From Burkholderia anthina (GTDB lineage Bacteria; Pseudomonadota; Gammaproteobacteria; Burkholderiales; Burkholderiaceae), in the NCBI RefSeq assembly GCF_902498995.1, contig NZ_CABVLY010000027.1:1-64000 (forward strand): a DNA stretch of 64,000 bases. Reading direction: 5' to 3'. The position numbers and the translations under genes are program-made. Of the stretch, positions 25,472-33,441 are shown piece after piece; positions within the stretch are counted from its first letter, which is position 1, and every line of letters starts with the position of its first letter. The notes below the pieces were generated by a model. That model did not search any database. It saw only the letters and a list, made by a program, of their open reading frames with translations, and had not been told where the DNA came from.

Positions 25472-26386
25472 ATGACCTCACCGCAAGAACTCAAACAGAT
25501 CATCTCCCACGGCCTGCTGTCGTTTCCGCTGACGGACTTCGACGCGGACGGCAGCTTCCGCCCGACCACCTACGCCGAGCGCCTCGAATGGCTGGCGCCG
25601 TACGGCGCGACCGCGCTGTTCGCAGCCGGCGGCACCGGTGAATTCTTCTCGCTCACGCAGCGCGAATACTCGGACGTGATCCGCGTCGCGACGGAAACCT
25701 GCAAGGGCAAGGTGCCGATCCTCGCCGGCGCGGGCGGTGCCACGCGCGTCGCCATCGAATATGCGCAGGAAGCCGAGCGCCTCGGCGCGAGCGGCGTGCT
25801 GCTGATGCCGCACTACCTGACCGAAGCGAGCCAGGAAGGGATCGCCGAGCACGTCGAGCAGGTCTGCCGTTCGCTGAAGATCGGTGTCGTGGTGTACAAC
25901 CGCGCGAATTCGAAGCTGAACGCCGACATGCTCGAGCGGCTGGCCGACCGTTGCCCGAACCTGATCGGCTTCAAGGACGGCGTCGGCGAAATCGAGGGCA
26001 TGGTCACGATCCGCCGCCGCCTGGGCGACCGCTTCGCGTACCTCGGCGGCCTGCCGACGGCCGAAGTCTACGCCGCCGCGTACAAGGCGCTCGGCGTGCC
26101 GGTGTACTCGTCGGCGGTGTTCAACTTCATCCCGAAGACGGCGATGGCATTCTACGAAGCGATCGCGAAGGACGACCACGCAACGGTCGGCCGCCTGATC
26201 GACGAGTTCTTCCTGCCGTACCTGCAGATCCGCAACCGCCGCGCGGGCTACGCGGTCAGCATCGTGAAGGCGGGCGCGAAGCTCGTCGGCCACGACGCGG
26301 GCCCGGTGCGCGCACCGCTCGTCGACCTGACCGACGCCGAAGTGGCCGAGCTGGACGTGCTGATCAAGAAGATGGGCCCGCAGTAA
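25472..26386 (+). CDS. kdgD: 5-Dehydro-4-deoxyglucarate dehydratase
   Basis: 304-aa enzyme of the dihydrodipicolinate synthase family. It converts 5-keto-4-deoxyglucarate to alpha-ketoglutarate semialdehyde with loss of CO2 and water. Marks of KdgD: SFPLTDFDADGSF at the N-terminus, GGTGEFFSLT, VVYNRANSKL, and the Schiff-base lysine in LIGFKDGVGEIEG. Divergent from garD; the product is used by the semialdehyde dehydrogenase at 27269-28846. Confidence 0.95.
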   Translation: MTSPQELKQIISHGLLSFPLTDFDADGSFRPTTYAERLEWLAPYGATALFAAGGTGEFFSLTQREYSDVIRVATETCKGKVPILAGAGGATRVAIEYAQEAERLGASGVLLMPHYLTEASQEGIAEHVEQVCRSLKIGVVVYNRANSKLNADMLERLADRCPNLIGFKDGVGEIEGMVTIRRRLGDRFAYLGGLPTAEVYAAAYKALGVPVYSSAVFNFIPKTAMAFYEAIAKDDHATVGRLIDEFFLPYLQIRNRRAGYAVSIVKAGAKLVGHDAGPVRAPLVDLTDAEVAELDVLIKKMGPQ

Positions 26387-26450
26387 GCGGGGACGGCCGG
26401 CGCGGCGCCCTCTGCGGCGCGGCGGCCGGCTGGTTTGCCTGTTTTGCATC

Positions 26451-26472
26451 GCGGCCGGCTTTTGCCGGCCGC
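26451..26472 (+). terminator. Hairpin between convergent kdgD and unknown gene
   Basis: A 9-bp perfect stem (26451-26459 with 26464-26472) with a TTTT loop in the 136-base convergent gap. The tail GGCCGTTTG is only weakly T-rich, so terminator function is probable rather than certain. Confidence 0.45.
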
Positions 26473-26522
26473 GGCCGTTTGCGGCGACAGCCGCGCGACG
26501 CACCCCGCCGCGCAGCGCGCCT

Positions 26523-27074
26523 TCACATCTGCGCGATGACGCCGATGATCCGGTGGCGCACGTTGCCGAGCTTGATCCGGGTCGCCTCGATCTGTCCCTG
26601 CGCACCCGCACGCGCGCGCGCGTTCGATTCGCCGCCGAGAATCTGCCCCAGCACGTCGCGGTCGACGACCGCATCGAAGAACCGGCCGACCGTGATCGTC
26701 GCGGACTGCTTCGCGGTGGTGAGCTGGCTGTTGGCCTGCATCAGCGCTTCGGTGCGCAGGTTCTGGTCGCGTTCGTCGATGCTGCGGCGATGCTCCAGCG
26801 CGAACACCAGCGCCTCCATGTCCTGCCTGAAACGGCGGACGGCCAGGCCGAACATGAGCGAATGCGCGTCCGAGTCCGTCACGGGCCGCCCCTGGTTGAT
26901 CGTCACGTCGAATTCGCTGCCGCCCAGGTCGCGCTGGAATTCGAGCAGCGCATTCGCGAGCACGCGCCCTTCGCTGTACTGACCGATCCGGCTGCGCACG
27001 GAATGCGCGACGTCGCCGATCGCTTTCCACAATCCGGCGGCGAACAGGTGATCGCCGCGCTTGCTGATGTTCAT
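26523..27074 (-). CDS. Uncharacterised 183-aa protein
   Basis: 183-aa soluble protein with no signal peptide or membrane segment. AAGGAGCC precedes the ATG, so it is a genuine gene. It is predicted mostly helical with many charged residues (RFRQDMEALVFALEHRRSIDERDQNLRTEAL), suggesting a coiled or bundled structure. I recognise no family. It sits between kdgD and the alpha-ketoglutarate semialdehyde dehydrogenase gene but is separated from the latter by a terminator, so a role in sugar-acid catabolism is not implied. Confidence 0.75.
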   Translation of the reverse strand: MNISKRGDHLFAAGLWKAIGDVAHSVRSRIGQYSEGRVLANALLEFQRDLGGSEFDVTINQGRPVTDSDAHSLMFGLAVRRFRQDMEALVFALEHRRSIDERDQNLRTEALMQANSQLTTAKQSATITVGRFFDAVVDRDVLGQILGGESNARARAGAQGQIEATRIKLGNVRHRIIGVIAQM

Positions 27075-27183
27075 CGGGTGGCTCCTTGTTGATCTTTTGC
27101 CGGGCTCTCAGGCTCGCCCGCGAGCCGGCCGGCCCGGGGCTTCGCTACTGTAGGAGAAATTCCGGCAACGCGGAAGCCGCCAT

Positions 27184-27219
27184 GAAAAAAGCGGAGGCAG
27201 CCAGCCGGCCGCCCCCGCT
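27184..27219 (-). terminator. Rho-independent terminator of the semialdehyde dehydrogenase gene
   Basis: Leftward, a 12-bp stem with two G-T pairs (27208-27219 with 27190-27201, six-base loop) followed by TTTTTT. Starts 50 bases after the stop. Confidence 0.9.
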
Positions 27220-27268
27220 TTCATTCGTCCGGCAAGCGGCCCGGGCTTGCGCCCCGCGCCACCGCCCC

Positions 27269-28846
27269 TTACTCCGCCTTGCCGTCCCGCAAACGCGGAA
27301 TCGCGAGCAGATTGCTTTCCTGTAACCCTTCGGGCAGCAGATCGTCCGGGAAGTCCTGGTAGCACACCGGCCGCAGGAAACGGTCGATCGCGGTCGCGCC
27401 GACCGACGTGACGGCCGGGTTCGACGTGGCCGGGAACGGCCCGCCGTGCACCATCGCATCGCACACCTCGACGCCGGTCGGGTAGCCGTTGACGAGCAGG
27501 CGCCCGGCCTTGCGTTCGAGAATCGGCAGCAGGCGGCGCGCGAGCGGCTTGTCGTCGGCGTCCATCTGCAGCGTGGCCGTCAGCTGGCCTTCCAGCGCGT
27601 CGAGCACGCGCGCGACTTCGTCGAGATCGCGGCAGCGCACGATCAGCGATGCCGGCCCGAACACTTCGTGGCTGAACGCCGGCTCGGCCAGGAACGCCGG
27701 TGCGGCGACTTCGTACAGCGCGCCGCCCGCCTGGCATTCGGTCTGCGCAGCCTCGCCCGCGCCGATTTCACGCACGCCCGGCAGTTCGGCCAGCTTGCCG
27801 CGGCCGTTGCGGTACGCGTCGGCGATGCCGCGCGTGAGCATCACGCCGGCCGGCTTCTTCGCGAGCGCCTGCGCGGCGACGGACTCGAAGCGGTCGAGAT
27901 CGGGGCCGTCGATCGCCAGCACGAGGCCGGGGTTCGTACAGAACTGGCCGACGCCGAGCGTCAGCGAATCGACGAAGCCCGTCGCGATCGCGTCGCCGCG
28001 CGCGGCCAGCGCGGACGGGAACAGCACGACCGGGTTGATGCTGCTCATTTCCGCATAGACGGGAATCGGCTGCGGGCGCGCGTTCGCGAGCTGCACGAGC
28101 GCCATGCCGCCCTGGCGCGACCCGGTGAAGCCGACGGCCTGGATCGCCGGGTGGCTGACGAGCGCCGCGCCGATCACGCGGCCGGGGCCCATCAGCAGCG
28201 AAAACACGCCGGCCGGCATCCCGCATTTCGCGACGGCGGCGCGGATCGCGCGTCCGACCAGTTCGGACGTGCCGAGGTGCGCTTCGTGCGCCTTGACGAT
28301 CACCGGGCAACCGGCCGCCAGCGCCGACGCGGTATCGCCGCCGGCCACCGAAAACGCGAGCGGGAAGTTGCTCGCGCCGAACACGACGACGGGCCCGAGC
28401 CCGACTTTCTGCAGCCGCAGGTCCGAGCGCGGCAGCGGCGTGCGCGCCGGCTGCGCCGGATCGATCGACGCGGCGAGGAAACGCCCGTCGCGCACGACGC
28501 GCGCGAACAGCCGGAGCTGGCCGACGGTGCGGCCGCGCTCGCCCTGCAGGCGTGCGACGGGCAGGCCCGTTTCGGCGTGTGCGCGTTCGATCAGCGCATC
28601 GCCGAGCGCGACGATTTCGTCGGCGATCGCTTCGAGAAACGCCGCGCGGGCCGCGAGCGGCTGCGCGCGGTACGCGTCGAAGGCGTCGCGCGCGAGTTCG
28701 CACGCGCGCTCGACGTCGGCCTGCGTCCCGACGCCGAACGCCGGCGCATCGATCGGCGCGCCCTTCGTCGGGTCGAACGCGCGCAAGGTACCGGCCGAGC
28801 CGGCCACCGCGTCGGCGCCGATCAGCATCTCTCCAGTCAGTTGCAT
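27269..28846 (-). CDS. Alpha-ketoglutaric semialdehyde dehydrogenase
   Basis: 525-aa aldehyde dehydrogenase of the long KGSADH type that acts last in glucarate/galactarate breakdown, oxidising 2,5-dioxopentanoate to alpha-ketoglutarate. Family features: FGASNFPLAFSVAGGDTASALAAGCPV, catalytic Glu in VYAEMSSINP, catalytic Cys in GVGQFCTNPG, and HEVFGPASL. It starts with MQLTGEMLIGA, typical of the group, at the ATG of 28846; the longer frame adds 12 residues without a ribosome site. Confidence 0.93.
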   Translation of the reverse strand: MQLTGEMLIGADAVAGSAGTLRAFDPTKGAPIDAPAFGVGTQADVERACELARDAFDAYRAQPLAARAAFLEAIADEIVALGDALIERAHAETGLPVARLQGERGRTVGQLRLFARVVRDGRFLAASIDPAQPARTPLPRSDLRLQKVGLGPVVVFGASNFPLAFSVAGGDTASALAAGCPVIVKAHEAHLGTSELVGRAIRAAVAKCGMPAGVFSLLMGPGRVIGAALVSHPAIQAVGFTGSRQGGMALVQLANARPQPIPVYAEMSSINPVVLFPSALAARGDAIATGFVDSLTLGVGQFCTNPGLVLAIDGPDLDRFESVAAQALAKKPAGVMLTRGIADAYRNGRGKLAELPGVREIGAGEAAQTECQAGGALYEVAAPAFLAEPAFSHEVFGPASLIVRCRDLDEVARVLDALEGQLTATLQMDADDKPLARRLLPILERKAGRLLVNGYPTGVEVCDAMVHGGPFPATSNPAVTSVGATAIDRFLRPVCYQDFPDDLLPEGLQESNLLAIPRLRDGKAE

Positions 28847-28895
28847 GGGGTGTGCTCCGTGGTTCGGGAATGATGGGCTCATTGTAGCGCAACAG

Positions 28896-28905
28896 ATACG
28901 ATGTC
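28896..28905. promoter_or_regulatory. Possible degenerate operator before the semialdehyde dehydrogenase
   Basis: ATACGATGTC, 50 bases upstream of the gene, is close to the TACGA core of the other three sugar-acid sites but shorter. The 355-base stretch 28847-29201 holds this, the better site at 29070-29090, the broken 5' end of the transporter gene, and otherwise A+T-rich promoter-like DNA. Confidence 0.3.
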
Positions 28906-29069
28906 TGCCGACGCCATTTCAATATTCGCATGGCGTGCCGAACCTGCCATCACCATCGCGGAAGCCTTATGCATCTAGTGTACCCGCGTGTTTCTTACCT
29001 TTTCACGTCATCTTTCAAAGGGAAAACCCGAGGTTTCTGCTGCCTGTCATTACTCATAAAATTCCGTCC

Positions 29070-29090
29070 ATGTCATACGACGACGTACAT
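29070..29090. promoter_or_regulatory. Candidate galactarate/glucarate operator, transporter side
   Basis: Contains ATGTCATACGAC (29070-29081); the complement GTCGTATGACAT differs little from the garD-side and kdgD-side motifs. It lies just upstream of the remnant 5' end of the transporter gene. Confidence 0.5.
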
Positions 29091-29094
29091 TAAA

Positions 29095-29153
29095 GTGCCT
29101 AATCAGACCACTTCTCGCGATCTCCCGATCGATCTCGCCGGCGCCGCGCGACG
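29095..29153 (+). pseudogene. Remnant 5' end of the gudP-like transporter gene
   Basis: From GTG at 29095 a short frame reads PNQTTSRDLPIDLAGAAR, a plausible hydrophilic transporter N-terminus, then passes out of frame at about 29150 where the transporter frame (ATLSITGTPIRK) begins. The first membrane segment expected between them is absent. The junction is CCGCGCG, which could have served as microhomology for a deletion. Upstream in the transporter frame the first stop is TAA at 29100-29102. The start codon of the ancestral gene is a guess. Confidence 0.4.
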
Positions 29154-29201
29154 CTGTCGATCACCGGCACGCCGATCCGCAAGGCATTCGGCATCGATCC
29201 G

Positions 29202-30413
29202 GTGACGATGGGCTACATCTTCTCGGCGTTCAGCTGGGCATACGTGCTCGCGCAGTTGCCGAGCGGCTGGCTGCTCGACCGCTTCGGCGCGCGGCGCGTG
29301 TATGCGACGAGCATCTTTCTGTGGTCGGCGTTCACGCTGCTGCAGAGCACGATCGGTCTCGGCGGCAGCGCGGCATTCGCGGTGACGGCGCTGTTCGTGA
29401 TGCGCTTCGCGGTCGGCATCGCCGAAGCGCCCGCGTTTCCCGCGAATGCGAAGGTCGTCGCGAGCTGGTTCCCGACCGCCGAGCGCGGCACGGCATCGGC
29501 GATCTTCAACGCCGCGCAGTATTTCGCGGCGGTGGTGTTCTCGCCGCTGATGGCGTGGCTCACGCATGCGTACGGCTGGCATCAGGTGTATCTGTGGCTC
29601 GGCCTCGCCGGCATCGCGCTCGCATTCCTGTGGCTGCGCGTGATGAAGGATCCGGCCGACCATCCGGCGGTGAATCGCGCGGAACTCGAGCATATCGAGC
29701 AGGGCGGCGGCCTCGTGCGCACGACGCGCCGGCCGACCGGGGTGCGCGGCAACGGCACGGCGTTTGCCGGCAATCGCGTCGCGGGCTGGTACTACGTGCG
29801 CCAGCTGCTGTCGAACCGGATGCTGCTCGGCGTCTATCTCGGCCAGTACTGCGTGAACGTGCTCACCTACTTCTTCCTCACGTGGTTCCCGATCTACCTC
29901 GTGCAGGCGCGAGGAATGTCGCTGCTGAAGGCCGGTTTCATGACGTCGCTGCCGGCGATCTGCGGGTTCCTCGGCGGCGTGCTCGGCGGGATGCTGTCGG
30001 ATACGCTGATCCGTCGCGGCGTGTCGCTGACGCTCGCGCGCAAGATTCCGATCGTCGGCGGGATGCTGCTGTCGATGGTCATCATCGGCTGCAATTACGT
30101 CGACAGCGAAGCGCTCGTGATCGTGCTGATGGCCGTGTCGTTCTTCGGCAAGGGGATCGGCTCGCTCGGCTGGGCGGTCATCGCGGACACCGCGCCGAAG
30201 GAAGCGATCGGCCTGTCGGGCAGCCTGTTCAACATGTTCGGCAACACGGCCGGCATCGTCGCGCCGATCGCGATCGGCTACCTGGTCGGCGCGAGCGGCT
30301 CGTTCAACGGCGCGCTCGTGTTCGTCGGGCTGAACGCGCTCGTCACGGTGTTCAGCTATCTCGTGATCGTGAAGGACATCAAGCGCGTCGAGCTGCGTCA
30401 TCGCGACGCCTGA
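29202..30413 (+). CDS. gudP: GudP-like galactarate/glucarate MFS transporter, 5'-truncated
   Basis: 403-aa residue of an anion:cation symporter related to GudP/GarP. The motifs TMGYIFSAFSWAYVLAQLPSGWLLDRFG, GIAEAPAFPANAKVV and SWFPTAERGTASAIFNAAQYFA are typical. The frame is open upstream as far as 29103 and encodes ATLSITGTPIRKAFGIDPV, which belongs to the protein, but no ATG is available and the first membrane segment (normally ending NYADRATLS) is missing. GTG at 29202 is the first usable start. The gene is therefore either a pseudogene or makes an 11-segment protein. Sequencing or assembly error is possible. It belongs with garD, kdgD and the semialdehyde dehydrogenase. Confidence 0.75.
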   Translation: MTMGYIFSAFSWAYVLAQLPSGWLLDRFGARRVYATSIFLWSAFTLLQSTIGLGGSAAFAVTALFVMRFAVGIAEAPAFPANAKVVASWFPTAERGTASAIFNAAQYFAAVVFSPLMAWLTHAYGWHQVYLWLGLAGIALAFLWLRVMKDPADHPAVNRAELEHIEQGGGLVRTTRRPTGVRGNGTAFAGNRVAGWYYVRQLLSNRMLLGVYLGQYCVNVLTYFFLTWFPIYLVQARGMSLLKAGFMTSLPAICGFLGGVLGGMLSDTLIRRGVSLTLARKIPIVGGMLLSMVIIGCNYVDSEALVIVLMAVSFFGKGIGSLGWAVIADTAPKEAIGLSGSLFNMFGNTAGIVAPIAIGYLVGASGSFNGALVFVGLNALVTVFSYLVIVKDIKRVELRHRDA

Positions 30414-30516
30414 CCGCACTGCGGCGACGCATCCGCCGTCCACCGCCTGGAACCGGCGATGAAGGCGCGCCGCGGGCGCCGGCGCGCAGTCGGCGCTGCC
30501 GGCCGCCCCGGAATGC

Positions 30517-30531
30517 TTACCTCGCAGGTAA
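30517..30531. promoter_or_regulatory. Palindrome before the XRE regulator
   Basis: TTACCTCGCAGGTAA, a perfect 6-base inverted repeat with a 3-base centre, lies 37 bases before the regulator start. Probably the autoregulatory operator of the XRE protein and overlapping its promoter. Confidence 0.6.
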
Positions 30532-30567
30532 TGCCCGACGCGCGCAGGATTGCCTATCATCGTGGGC

Positions 30568-31416
30568 ATGAACCCGACCGCCACCCTTCATTCGCTCCCC
30601 CCGTCCGCCGGCCGCGCGTCCGGCATCGGCCCGCTGCTGCGCACGTGGCGTCAACGCCGGCGCCTGAGCCAGATGGCGCTCGCGCTCGAAGCGGAGGTGT
30701 CGGCGCGGCACCTGAGCTTCGTCGAATCGGGGCGTGCGCAGCCGAGCCGCGACATGGTGCTGCATCTCGCGGAGCGCCTCGACGTGCCGCTGCGCGAGCG
30801 CAATGCGCTGCTCGTCGCGGCCGGCTATGCGCCGCTCTTTCGCGAGCGGCCGTTTTCGGATCCGCAGCTCGATGCGGCGCGCGGCGCGGTCGAAGCAGTG
30901 CTGCGCGGCCACGAGCCGTATCCGGCGCTCGCGGTAGATCGTCACTGGACCTTGCTCGCCGCGAACCGGATGCTCGGCGCGCTGGTCGCGCAGGCCGATC
31001 CGGCGCTGCTGCAGCCGCCCGTCAACGTGCTGCGCCTGAGCCTGCATCCGGACGGCCTTGCGTCGCAGATCGTCAACTGGCACGAATGGCGCGCGCATAT
31101 CCTGCATCGGCTGCAACGGCAGATCGACGCGAGCGGCGACCGCACGCTGCATACGCTGCGCGACGAACTCGCCGCGTACCCGGCGCCGGCCGGCCAGCCC
31201 GACGACCCGGCCGCGCGCGCCGACTACGCGGACATCGCGGTGCCGCTGCGGCTGCGCACGGCGGCCGGCGAGCTGACCTTCTTCAGCACGACGACGGTGT
31301 TCGGCACGCCGGTCGACGTCACGCTGTCGGAGCTGGCGATCGAGGCGTTCTTCCCGGCGAATCCGCAGACGGTGGAGGCAATGCGCGCGCTGGCGGACGC
31401 GTTGCCGGCGCGGTGA
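30568..31416 (+). CDS. XRE-family regulator with MmyB-like ligand domain
   Basis: 282-aa regulator. Residues about 20-75 are an XRE helix-turn-helix (LLRTWRQRRRLSQMALALEAEVSARHLSFVESGRAQPSRDMV). The remainder (ALAVDRHWTLLAANRMLGALV; LRLSLHPDGLASQIVNWHEWR; ELTFFSTTTVFGTPVDVTLSELAIEAFFPAN) is the MmyB-like domain found in many actinobacterial and proteobacterial regulators, probably ligand-sensing. The start is the ATG at 30568. The target is likely itself or another operon; neighbours give no clue. Confidence 0.9.
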   Translation: MNPTATLHSLPPSAGRASGIGPLLRTWRQRRRLSQMALALEAEVSARHLSFVESGRAQPSRDMVLHLAERLDVPLRERNALLVAAGYAPLFRERPFSDPQLDAARGAVEAVLRGHEPYPALAVDRHWTLLAANRMLGALVAQADPALLQPPVNVLRLSLHPDGLASQIVNWHEWRAHILHRLQRQIDASGDRTLHTLRDELAAYPAPAGQPDDPAARADYADIAVPLRLRTAAGELTFFSTTTVFGTPVDVTLSELAIEAFFPANPQTVEAMRALADALPAR

Positions 31417-31476
31417 GCACGCTCACGCAAATCGACGGTGTGCACGCCGCCGAAACCGGGATTCCGCCGAAACGCG

Positions 31477-32877
31477 TCAAGCCGGCGGCGCATCCGCATC
31501 CAGAAACGCAACCGGCCGCCCCGCCGGCTGCCCGTTCAGCGCACCGTCGCGCACGGCAACCTGCCCGCGCACGACGGTATGCACGGGCCAGCCGGTAACC
31601 GCGCAACCGTCGTAAGGCGTCCAGCCGCTCACGCTCGCGATCCATTCATTGCGGACGATCCGGCGCGCACGCAGGTCGACGATGCTGAAGTCGGCGTCGT
31701 AGCCGAGTGCAATCCGCCCCTTGCCTTCGATGCCGAAGATCCGCGCCGGGCCCGCACTCGTGAGATCGACGAGCCGTTCGAGGCTCAGGCGGCCGGCATG
31801 CACGTGGTCGAGCATCAGCGGCAGCAGCGTCTGCACGCCGGTCATCCCGCTCGGCGACTGCGGATACGGGCGGCCCTTTTCTTCGCGCGTATGCGGCGCG
31901 TGATCGCTGCCGATCACGTCGACCAGGCCGTCGCGAACGGCCTGCCACAGCGCGTACTGATGATGCCGCTCGCGCACGGGCGGATTCATCTGCGCGAACG
32001 TGCCCAGCCGCTCGTAGCAGTCGGGCGCATGCAGGCTCAGGTGGTGCGGCGTGACTTCGACCGTCACGCGCCGCCGATGCCGCGCGAGAAACGCCATTTC
32101 CTGTGCGGTGGAGACATGCAGCACGTGCAGACGCCGCCCCGCCTGCGCAGCCAGCCCGACGATGCGCCGCGTCGCGATCAGCGCGCTTTCGTCGTCGCGC
32201 CAGCGCGGATGGTCGCGCACGTCGCCGCTCGCTTCGACGATCGCCTTGCGCGCGCGCAGCCGCGCTTCGTCCTCGGCGTGCACGGCCATGCGCCGGCGGC
32301 CGTGCCGCAGGATGCGGCGCAATACGGTGTCGTCGTCGGCCAGCAGGTCGCCGAACGAACTGCCCATGAACACCTTCACGCCCGCGCAGCCGGGCAGGCT
32401 TTCGAGCGACGGCAACCGTTCCGCGTTCACGGCAGACCCGCCGACGTAGAACGCGTAATCGCACCACGCCCGGCCGCGCGCAAGATCCAGCTTCGCACGC
32501 AGAGCGTGTTCGTCCAGCGTCAGCGGCTGCGTATTGGGCATCTCGAAGACGGCCGTGACGCCGCCGAGCACCGCGCCGCGCGTGCCGGCCTCGAACGTCT
32601 CCTTGTGCATCAGGCCCGGTTCGCGGAAATGCACCTGACTGTCGACGACACCCGGCAGCACGTGCAGTCCGCCGGCATCGAGCAACACGTCGGCATGCCA
32701 GCTTCCGCGCAATGCGCCCAGCGCAACCACGCGGCCGCCCGCACACGCCACGTCGATCCGCTCGGCGCCGCCGGGCGTCATCACCGTGCCGCCGTGCACG
32801 AGCAGATCCGCATGACGCCGCGCTGCCGCGTCGAATGCGTCACCGTCGCCGGCTGGCTGTCGCATGCGTTCGGTCAT
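31477..32877 (-). CDS. Dihydroorotase (PyrQ-like, zinc-starvation paralogue)
   Basis: 466-aa amidohydrolase. It should close carbamoyl-aspartate to dihydroorotate in pyrimidine synthesis. Signatures: DSQVHFREPGLMHKETFEAGTRGAVLGGVTAVFEMPNTQP, GVKVFMGSS with the carboxylated Lys, HAEDE, HVLHVST, and GSDHAPHTREEK. The first His of the usual HxH metal motif is Gln (QVH), a form known in a subclass of dihydroorotases. Last gene of a leftward zinc-responsive operon, starting 3 bases after the carbonic anhydrase stop. In Pseudomonas aeruginosa a similar paralogue (pyrQ) lies in a Zur-controlled cluster. An allantoinase or hydantoinase is less likely. Confidence 0.87.
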   Translation of the reverse strand: MTERMRQPAGDGDAFDAAARRHADLLVHGGTVMTPGGAERIDVACAGGRVVALGALRGSWHADVLLDAGGLHVLPGVVDSQVHFREPGLMHKETFEAGTRGAVLGGVTAVFEMPNTQPLTLDEHALRAKLDLARGRAWCDYAFYVGGSAVNAERLPSLESLPGCAGVKVFMGSSFGDLLADDDTVLRRILRHGRRRMAVHAEDEARLRARKAIVEASGDVRDHPRWRDDESALIATRRIVGLAAQAGRRLHVLHVSTAQEMAFLARHRRRVTVEVTPHHLSLHAPDCYERLGTFAQMNPPVRERHHQYALWQAVRDGLVDVIGSDHAPHTREEKGRPYPQSPSGMTGVQTLLPLMLDHVHAGRLSLERLVDLTSAGPARIFGIEGKGRIALGYDADFSIVDLRARRIVRNEWIASVSGWTPYDGCAVTGWPVHTVVRGQVAVRDGALNGQPAGRPVAFLDADAPPA

Positions 32878-32880
32878 CGG

Positions 32881-33441
32881 TCAGAACTCGTTCTGGATGT
32901 GCTTGTAGCCAAGCACCAGCGCATTGTTCGTGCGCGCGACGTCCTCGGAGAAGTCGCTCGCATCGGCGCTGACCTGCGGCAACGCCGCGAGGTCGGTTTC
33001 CGGCCCGATGCGCTCGGTCGAGCGCACGTAGAAGCCCGGCGGCAGACGGCAGCCGTCGACGACCGCGTTGTAGCGCACGACGCAACCGTCGTCGATCGTG
33101 CAGTTGAACAGCACGCTGTTGAACCCGACGAACACGCCGTCGCCGACCTTGCATGGCCCGTGCACGATCGCGCGATGCGCGATCGACGTATGCCGGCCGA
33201 TGGTGACGCTCGCGCCCGACTTCGAATGGATCACGACACCGTCCTGGATGTTCGAATGCGCGCCGATCACGATCGGCGCGATCTCGCCGTCGGCGTCCGT
33301 TTCGTCGGCGCGGATCACCGCGTACGGGCCGATGAACACGTTCTCCTCGACGATCACGCGGCCGCACAGAATGGCGGTCGGATCGACGAACGCGTTCGGG
33401 TGGATCCGCGGCAGGTCGCCGCGCGGGTTCTTTCTGATCAT
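32881..33441 (-). CDS. Gamma-class carbonic anhydrase family protein
   Basis: 186-aa left-handed beta-helix protein of the gamma-carbonic-anhydrase/PaaY/CaiE group with hexapeptide repeats (IGPYAVIRADE; IGAHSNIQDGVVIHS; IGRHTSIAHRAIVHGPCKVGDGVFVG). The three metal His are H72, H89 and H94. Its ATG overlaps the stop of the QueD-like gene. Presence in a zinc-starvation operon suggests it replaces a beta-class zinc carbonic anhydrase, perhaps using another metal; activity has not been shown from sequence. ATG at 33441 gives normal length. Confidence 0.9.
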   Translation of the reverse strand: MIRKNPRGDLPRIHPNAFVDPTAILCGRVIVEENVFIGPYAVIRADETDADGEIAPIVIGAHSNIQDGVVIHSKSGASVTIGRHTSIAHRAIVHGPCKVGDGVFVGFNSVLFNCTIDDGCVVRYNAVVDGCRLPPGFYVRSTERIGPETDLAALPQVSADASDFSEDVARTNNALVLGYKHIQNEF

